43,487 bases of DNA from Planctomycetota bacterium (GTDB taxonomy: Bacteria; Planctomycetota; JACOTG01), in contig JACOTG010000108.1 of NCBI GenBank assembly GCA_016178505.1, forward strand, positions 1 to 43,487, written 5' to 3'. Below are positions 38,394 through 43,487 of the stretch, in pieces. The position numbers and the translations under genes were made by a program. A model generated the notes under the pieces. It saw only the letters and a list, made by a program, of their open reading frames with translations. It was not told the DNA's origin and did no database searches. Each line of letters starts with the position of its first letter. Positions within the stretch are counted from its first letter, which is position 1.

Positions 38394-41300
38394 TCAGGGC
38401 ACGTCGAAGATCGCTTCGCAGATTTCACCTGCATCGACCGTGATGCGTTTTTCGCGAGGGTCCACGCCGGGAACCTCGATGCGCACGCGGTAGTTGCCGG
38501 GCGCAACGTAGAGAATCCGACCGATCGAATCCACCAGACCGCTCCACGCATCGACGAGCTCGCCTTCGCCACCCCGGACCTCGACGCGCGAGCTGGCACC
38601 GACACGCATCTGTTCGTCGGTCGGCGCTTCGCCGAACGGTTCCGGCGGAATTCGCGGGCTCTTCGCAGACACGTAGAGTGCGCCGGCGTGGACGACCGTG
38701 AGGTTGCAGCGAATGTCTTGACTCCCGCTATCGACCTGGACCACCGTCGAGTGGATTGGAGCCCACCGCGGCTCGCGCACGTAAGTCTGGTCTTTCTGAC
38801 GACGGACAACGGGAACGTACCGTCCCGGAAGAAACCCCGTCGCCTCGAACGAACCGTCCGCCGAAAGCGGCGACGACGATCTTTCCTGGCCGCTCGCGTC
38901 GACGAAGTCGATCGCCGCGTTCACGAGGTCGAGGTCCGCTGGCCCGCGCACGACCCCGTGGACTCGAACGCCGCGCGCCAGACGGATCTGCAGTGGCGAC
39001 GTGACTCCATCCGGGCCGATGACGATGTCACGTTGCTCGTACTGCGGATAGCCCTCAGCTTGGATTCCCAGCGTCCACGTTCCGATCGGTGCCTCCTCGA
39101 ATCGGAAGCGGCCCGGAACGACGTCCGCGTGGGACGCGTACGGCTCGTCCGCACTGAACAGCCGCGCGCTGAATCGAGGCACCGCTTTGCCGGACTGCGC
39201 ATCGACGACCGTGCCTTCGACGACGGCCGTCGGTATCACCGACCGTCCGACGGGCAACGAAAGCAAAACGTCCGAAGAGTCCGCCGCAACTCCCGAGAGA
39301 TCGACATGCGTCGAGTCGAGCGGCCCTCCACGTCGCAAGTAGCGCTCACGATGGGCTCTGAGATTGAAGACGCCGCTGGGTAGTCCGTCGACGACGAACG
39401 AGCCGTCCGCGTTCACCTTCACGCGGCAGTACACGTTTGGAAGCGGTGTGTCGGGCACGATTCCGCTGTAGAGATCTCGATTGACCGAGTCTTCTACGGG
39501 CACAGCCGCCGTTGCACAGGTGACCTCGGTGTCGCTCGCCGCAGACCCATCGGCGAGACGGACTCTCCCGGAGATCCGGTGCTCGGTGCCGAGGACGACA
39601 CGAACCTCGGGCGGCGCGTCGATCGACGGGACGAATTCGGGAGTGGCCGCGGTCGCATGTCCCTGCGCGCGGACGACGAGCCGTGTCGCCGGGAAGTTCG
39701 GCAAGGCATCCGATCCCGCCGGGGAGAAATAGAATCGCTTCTTACCGTCTTTGTCCGTTCGCCCTTCCTGGTGTCGGACATGCCACTCACGCCATTCCAA
39801 GTTGGCTCCGGCGATCGGATGTCCGGCCTCGTCGACGACGACGATCGTTGCCGACGGATCCGCGACGGCGACGAGATTGGGCGCGTCGGTCGTCTGGCCG
39901 GCGCGCACCATCACCTCGATCGTCGACTCGGTTCTGCAACCGGGAAGCCGAGTGGAGATCGTCGTTGCAGCCGCGTCATCCCGTGGCGCCGGTACGCCGG
40001 CGATCACGTAACGGCCGTCGACGTCGGTCTTCGCGATCGCGCAGGCGATTCCGGAGTAGAAGTCCGGAAGAGAGGCGCCTCGCCGCCCGATCGACTCCGC
40101 CGATACGGAGAGACCTGGAATCGGTCGGCCGGATGCGTCGACGACGCGCCCACGAATCGAGGCTGCCGGCCAGCACCGGATCTCGATCTCTAGCGAGGCG
40201 TCATCGGGAGCGACCGGAATTTCTTCGGCGCTCGGCGCGTAGCCGTCGGCGACCGCGCAGGCATTGCCGACGAGCAGGCAACCTTTGTCACCTATCCAAT
40301 GGCTGCTCGAGTGGTGAAAGCCCTTCGACGGAATTGGAGTGAAGGCGAATGTGCCTTCCGCATCGGCTAACGTTTCGCCGAGCGATCGGGGGCCGAAGAG
40401 GTGTCCCAGGACCACCCAACCCGGTCGGAAGTTGCCTTGACTTCCTTCGATCGACCAAACCAGAATCTTGGCGCCCGGGATCGGTTTGGACGTTTCGCCG
40501 TCGACGACGTGCCCTTTCAGGGTCGCGCCATGGACGAGAACCAGGTTCCGCTCGAGGACGTCGTTCGTTTCGCGAAACAACTCGCTCTTCGAGACGACGA
40601 GCGGCGCGAACCCCTCGGCTCGCGCTTCGACCCACCACTCGACCTGGTACATGTAGTCCTTCGCGGCCGCGGCTCTCGAGGGTAGTCCGTCGATTCGGTA
40701 CTTGCCGTCGTCACCGGACACACCGTCCCGATCGAGGCGCGAGCCGCACAAGAATCCCGTCCATCGCACCCGTGCGCCGGCAATGGGTCGGCCTTCCACG
40801 TCCATGACTTGACCGACCATTGCTCGCGGCGAGTCGAGCGTGAGCGTCACGTCGCTGTTCGCGGTCACGGGCTCTAGCGAGGCAGGAGAGAATCCGTTCG
40901 CCTGCGCGATGAGTGTGAACGACACCGACTCGTCGGCGAGCGGAACGGCGAAGCGACCGCTCTCACCGGTCGTGGTCGCGCGGGCGCGCCCTCGCGCCGC
41001 GACGGCATCGCCCAGGCTCACGGACTCCGTCACGTCATCCGGATACGCAACCACTCGTGCGCCCGGGACGGCGTTGCCCGCATGATCGACGACGCGTCCC
41101 GTGATCTGCCCGTACAGCGCGGCGAGCGCCGGTATCCCGCCGCGCCCGCTCGGGGTCAACTCGCGGCTTGGGATCGGTACCTGCGGAGTCGACGCGACGA
41201 CGCTCTCGCTCGTCCGACGGGCAACCGCCGCCGTCGTGCCAACGCTGCGATCGGACCACAGCGTCCACCGCGCCAGAAGCAACAGGAGCACGGCCGCGCC

Positions 41301-41909
41301 GACAACAAGGGCGATCTTCGTTCCGAGCTTCATGAGCAGCACTCCGGTGAGGAGGATGGGCGCCGACTTCGCGGGCTCGAGGAGCGGCAGCAGCGCGAGG
41401 CACCACGCGCGACGATCGCCGCCGTGCTCGCGATCGAGGCGCGCGCGAAGCTGGTCGAGACCGCGCTTCAGCCGCGTCTTTACGGTGTCGACCGGCACTC
41501 CTTGGCGACGAGCGATCTCCTTCGGCGGCAGGTCCTCGAAGAAGCGAAAGAGGATCGTCGCGCGATATGGCTCGTCGAGGGCGAGCACCGCGTCCACGAC
41601 TTTTCGCCGCGCCATCTCGCGCTCGACGATGTCGGCGGCCGACGGCTCGTCACGGCCAGACGGCACCGCGCGCTCGTGAAACGTGCGCCGCCTCTCCGAC
41701 CGCGACACGAAGCGCGCGAGGTTCCGAGCGACCGCCGTCAGCCACGGTTTCAGGCTGCGATCGGTCGCGGGCTCGTGCTCGAGAGCGGCGAGCCACGTCT
41801 CTTGCGCGAGATCGTCGGCGCGATCCGGATCGGCGACGAGCCGCCGCGCGAGGGCGCGAACGAAGTCGCGATGAGCGAGCAGCGCTTCGGGGTCCATGCG
41901 ATTCTCCAT
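38394..41909 (-). CDS. ECF-type sigma factor fused through a membrane segment to carboxypeptidase-regulatory-like domains
   Basis: About 1171 residues. Starts at 41927, 41909 and 41897 are possible; I take 41909 (GGAAG eight bases upstream), and GGAG also precedes 41897. Residues 10-70 are sigma region 2 (DRADDLAQETWLAALEHEPA), and about 100-155 are region 4 ('PPKEIARRQGVPVDTVKTRL'). Hydrophobic segments follow at about 168-190 and 198-216 (KIALVVGAAVLLLLLARWTL). The remaining 950 residues hold about eight carboxypeptidase D-regulatory-like beta-sandwiches, recognisable by 'GRVVDHAGNAVPGARVVAYP', 'RGRVVDASGRPIPGLSVSAE' and 'EGTVVDAQSGKAVPRFSARL'. No anti-sigma gene lies beside it. The layout implies a membrane-tethered sigma factor with an exterior sensor or structural part, which would need proteolytic release or a non-canonical mode of action. 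Sigma factors with long C-terminal extensions are known from Planctomycetota. Confidence 0.85.
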   Translation of the reverse strand: MENRMDPEALLAHRDFVRALARRLVADPDRADDLAQETWLAALEHEPATDRSLKPWLTAVARNLARFVSRSERRRTFHERAVPSGRDEPSAADIVEREMARRKVVDAVLALDEPYRATILFRFFEDLPPKEIARRQGVPVDTVKTRLKRGLDQLRARLDREHGGDRRAWCLALLPLLEPAKSAPILLTGVLLMKLGTKIALVVGAAVLLLLLARWTLWSDRSVGTTAAVARRTSESVVASTPQVPIPSRELTPSGRGGIPALAALYGQITGRVVDHAGNAVPGARVVAYPDDVTESVSLGDAVAARGRARATTTGESGRFAVPLADESVSFTLIAQANGFSPASLEPVTANSDVTLTLDSPRAMVGQVMDVEGRPIAGARVRWTGFLCGSRLDRDGVSGDDGKYRIDGLPSRAAAAKDYMYQVEWWVEARAEGFAPLVVSKSELFRETNDVLERNLVLVHGATLKGHVVDGETSKPIPGAKILVWSIEGSQGNFRPGWVVLGHLFGPRSLGETLADAEGTFAFTPIPSKGFHHSSSHWIGDKGCLLVGNACAVADGYAPSAEEIPVAPDDASLEIEIRCWPAASIRGRVVDASGRPIPGLSVSAESIGRRGASLPDFYSGIACAIAKTDVDGRYVIAGVPAPRDDAAATTISTRLPGCRTESTIEVMVRAGQTTDAPNLVAVADPSATIVVVDEAGHPIAGANLEWREWHVRHQEGRTDKDGKKRFYFSPAGSDALPNFPATRLVVRAQGHATAATPEFVPSIDAPPEVRVVLGTEHRISGRVRLADGSAASDTEVTCATAAVPVEDSVNRDLYSGIVPDTPLPNVYCRVKVNADGSFVVDGLPSGVFNLRAHRERYLRRGGPLDSTHVDLSGVAADSSDVLLSLPVGRSVIPTAVVEGTVVDAQSGKAVPRFSARLFSADEPYASHADVVPGRFRFEEAPIGTWTLGIQAEGYPQYEQRDIVIGPDGVTSPLQIRLARGVRVHGVVRGPADLDLVNAAIDFVDASGQERSSSPLSADGSFEATGFLPGRYVPVVRRQKDQTYVREPRWAPIHSTVVQVDSGSQDIRCNLTVVHAGALYVSAKSPRIPPEPFGEAPTDEQMRVGASSRVEVRGGEGELVDAWSGLVDSIGRILYVAPGNYRVRIEVPGVDPREKRITVDAGEICEAIFDVP

Positions 41910-42026
41910 GACGACCGCTTCCGGCATGCCGCTCGAGGCCGAGCGGGTTCAACTCGCGAGCCGCTGGACGGCCGCGCGATGTCGCGTAGTATGCGCGCCG
42001 GCCCTGGCGAAGCGGAGCGTGGAATC

Positions 42027-42548
42027 GTGGACGAGGCGACGCTCGTGACGTGCGTCCGGCTCACCGCGCGGACTTCGGCGCTGGTGTTTTCGGCTTCGAT
42101 GTTCGCGCACGCGGTGGAGGCACGCGCCCGCGCCGCTCGACGCACGCCGTTCTGGCGCCGCAGCCGCACGCTCCTCGCTGGGCTTCTCGTCTCGCACACC
42201 GTGCACTTCGCGTTCGTGGGGATGCTCGCGGCGGCGACGCATGGCGCGAACATCGCCGCGCGCCACGGATGGATCGCGACGGGGATGGTCGGCGCGTTGT
42301 TCTATGCGGCGGTGATCGGACTGATTCGAGTTCGTCGCGACGCCCGTCGATCGCCGGGGCAGCTCGTGTTCGAGTGGATCGCGACGATCCTCCTCGCGTT
42401 TGCGTTTCTCGTCGCCTACATCGGCCGCGCGATGGCGGCGCCGTTCTTCGTCCCGTTCGTCGTCCTTCTCGTCGGCGGCGCGATCGCCGATTCGGTCGCG
42501 ATCTTTCGGCTCCGCGCGCGCACGCGCGACATCGGCGTCACTCGATGA
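42027..42548 (+). CDS. Five-helix integral membrane protein, 173 aa
   Basis: The GTG at 42027 with GGAG nine bases upstream is preferred; ATGs at 41979 and 41991 are in frame but lack a ribosome binding site. Hydrophobic segments are RTSALVFSASMFAHAV, LLAGLLVSHTVHFAFVGMLA, WIATGMVGALFYAAVIGLIR, LVFEWIATILLAFAFLVAYI and APFFVPFVVLLVGGAIADSV, separated by arginine-rich loops. Histidines in the first and second helices (FAHAV, SHTVHF) recall haem-binding ferric-reductase-like membrane domains. The evidence is too thin to name a function. The stop overlaps the start of the glycosyltransferase gene as ATGA, so both are probably translated from one message. Confidence 0.68.
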   Translation: MDEATLVTCVRLTARTSALVFSASMFAHAVEARARAARRTPFWRRSRTLLAGLLVSHTVHFAFVGMLAAATHGANIAARHGWIATGMVGALFYAAVIGLIRVRRDARRSPGQLVFEWIATILLAFAFLVAYIGRAMAAPFFVPFVVLLVGGAIADSVAIFRLRARTRDIGVTR

Positions 42549-43487
42549 GCCCTGTGCCGAAAGATTCGCGAAGTTGGCGCCGCCCCGACGTCGTTCTCCT
42601 CGTCGCGCTCGTCTCGGTAAAGCTTCTCGTCCACTTCCTCTTCAACGGAGGCTACGGATATTTCCGCGACGAGCTGTACTTCATGGCATGCGGCGAGCGC
42701 CTCGACTGGGGCTACGTCGATCAACCGCCGCTCGTCGCTCTCGTCGCCTGCTGCGAGCGATGGCTCCTCGGCAATTCGCTCTTCGCGATTCGATTCCTTC
42801 CGGCGCTCGCGGGCGCGACGAAGCTCGCGCTGGCCGTCGTGATGACGCGACGGCTCGGCGGCGGACTCTTCGCGCAGGGGCTCGCGGGCGTCGCGATTCT
42901 CGTCGCGCCGGTTTGCCTCGGGGTCGACAACTACTTCTCGATGAACGCCTTCGACCAGCTCTTCTGGGTGATCGCGACGTTGCTCGTGCTGCAGACGTGC
43001 CGCGACGATCGCACGCGGCCGTGGATCGGACTCGGCTTCGTCGTCGGCGTCGCGCTCCTGAACAAGCTCTCGATCCTGTTCTTCATCTTCGGCCTCGCGG
43101 TCGGCCTCATGCTCACGCCGCAGCGGCGGGCGCTGAAGACGCGAGGCCCGTGGATCGCCGCGTTGATCGCTCTCGCGCTCTTCGCGCCGCACGTCGTGTG
43201 GCAGATCCAGCACGGCTGGCCGACGCTCGAGCAGCTCGCGAGCGGACGCGCGACGAAGAACGTCCTTCTCTCGCCCTTCGATTTCCTCCTCGGCGTGATT
43301 CTCGAGAATCATCCGCTGTCTCTGCCCGTGTGGATCGCCGGCCTCGTCTTCTTCTTTGGATCGGCGGCGGGGAAGCCCCATCGCATCCTCGGATGGATCT
43401 TCGTCACCGCGGCGGCGAGTCTCGTCCTCCTGCACGGCAAGACCTACTATCTCGCGCCAGCGTTTCCGATCGTCTTCGCGGGCGGCG
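42545..43487 (+). CDS. GT39-type (ArnT/PMT-like) membrane glycosyltransferase (3' truncated)
   Basis: The gene starts with ATG at 42545, overlapping the previous stop (ATGA), and is still open at the window end, so about 314 residues are visible. The first hydrophobic segment (VVLLVALVSVKLLVHFLF) leads to the GT39 hallmark in the first external loop (YGYFRDELYFMACGERLDWG, then YVDQPPLVALVA). The DE pair there includes the conserved acidic residue of dolichyl/undecaprenyl-phosphate-dependent transferases. Several more membrane helices follow (PALAGATKLALAVVMTRRLG, IATLLVLQTC, WIGLGFVVGVALLNKLSILF). It would move a sugar from a lipid carrier to lipid A, protein or another surface acceptor at the outer face of the inner membrane. 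The acceptor is not predictable. Confidence 0.88.
   Translation, partial: MSPVPKDSRSWRRPDVVLLVALVSVKLLVHFLFNGGYGYFRDELYFMACGERLDWGYVDQPPLVALVACCERWLLGNSLFAIRFLPALAGATKLALAVVMTRRLGGGLFAQGLAGVAILVAPVCLGVDNYFSMNAFDQLFWVIATLLVLQTCRDDRTRPWIGLGFVVGVALLNKLSILFFIFGLAVGLMLTPQRRALKTRGPWIAALIALALFAPHVVWQIQHGWPTLEQLASGRATKNVLLSPFDFLLGVILENHPLSLPVWIAGLVFFFGSAAGKPHRILGWIFVTAAASLVLLHGKTYYLAPAFPIVFAGG

Noticed and set aside
41082..42026. Long plus-strand extension upstream of the five-helix membrane protein
   Set aside because: It is antisense to the sigma-factor gene and arginine-rich. The membrane protein has a usable start at 42027.

Overview
The window is GC-rich DNA from a free-living, probably Gram-negative-type bacterium. 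No rRNA, tRNA or ribosomal protein gene is present, so placement rests on gene style. Large secreted multidomain proteins (PPC, IPT/TIG, FG-GAP, PKD, WD40-like), a sigma factor fused to extracellular carboxypeptidase-regulatory-like domains, a secreted squalene-cyclase-like protein and DUF1080-like folds together look most like Planctomycetota. Acidobacteriota or a related lineage cannot be excluded.

Layout. 1-5141: end of a large protein with a concanavalin-like C-terminus, a sortilin/BNR-type beta-propeller protein, and a translationally coupled Imm53-type immunity gene. 5142-7380: a reverse-strand WD40/TolB-like secreted protein bracketed by two direct copies of a short dispersed repeat, with a decayed scrap of a paralogous gene beyond it. 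7381-10252: M16 protease and its terminator. 10425-13606: small genes (orphan DUF433, VOC, DUF2332, two unknowns). 13829-16945: a small six-cysteine secreted protein with a strong terminator, then an M1 aminopeptidase with HEAT repeats. 17248-27096: a secreted-protein island with two tandem PPC-IPT paralogs, a DUF5060/DUF4038-type glycoside hydrolase and a reprolysin-like zinc protease with four PPC-like modules. 27395-34752: cyclase-like protein, 6-phosphogluconolactonase, parvulin-like lipoprotein, S9 dipeptidyl peptidase and an overlapping HExxH protein. 34813-38389: an unknown gene, a heavily damaged FG-GAP gene fused to a foreign fragment, and a secreted unknown. 38394-43487: the membrane-tethered sigma factor, a five-helix membrane protein and a GT39-type glycosyltransferase cut by the window end.

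Most of the coding capacity goes to exported proteins that bind or degrade polymers: at least five peptidases of different clans plus a glycoside hydrolase. Primary metabolism is represented almost only by pgl. This suggests a scavenger of protein and polysaccharide.

The most interesting signal is a recurrent C-terminal domain of about 150 residues. It sits at the end of four intact secreted proteins with unrelated N-terminal parts, at the end of a fifth broken one, and as a sixth scrap near 5200. It behaves like a shared sorting, anchoring or assembly module. A second signal is a short dispersed repeat of about 39 bp in three intergenic copies, two of which flank one of the genes carrying that domain.
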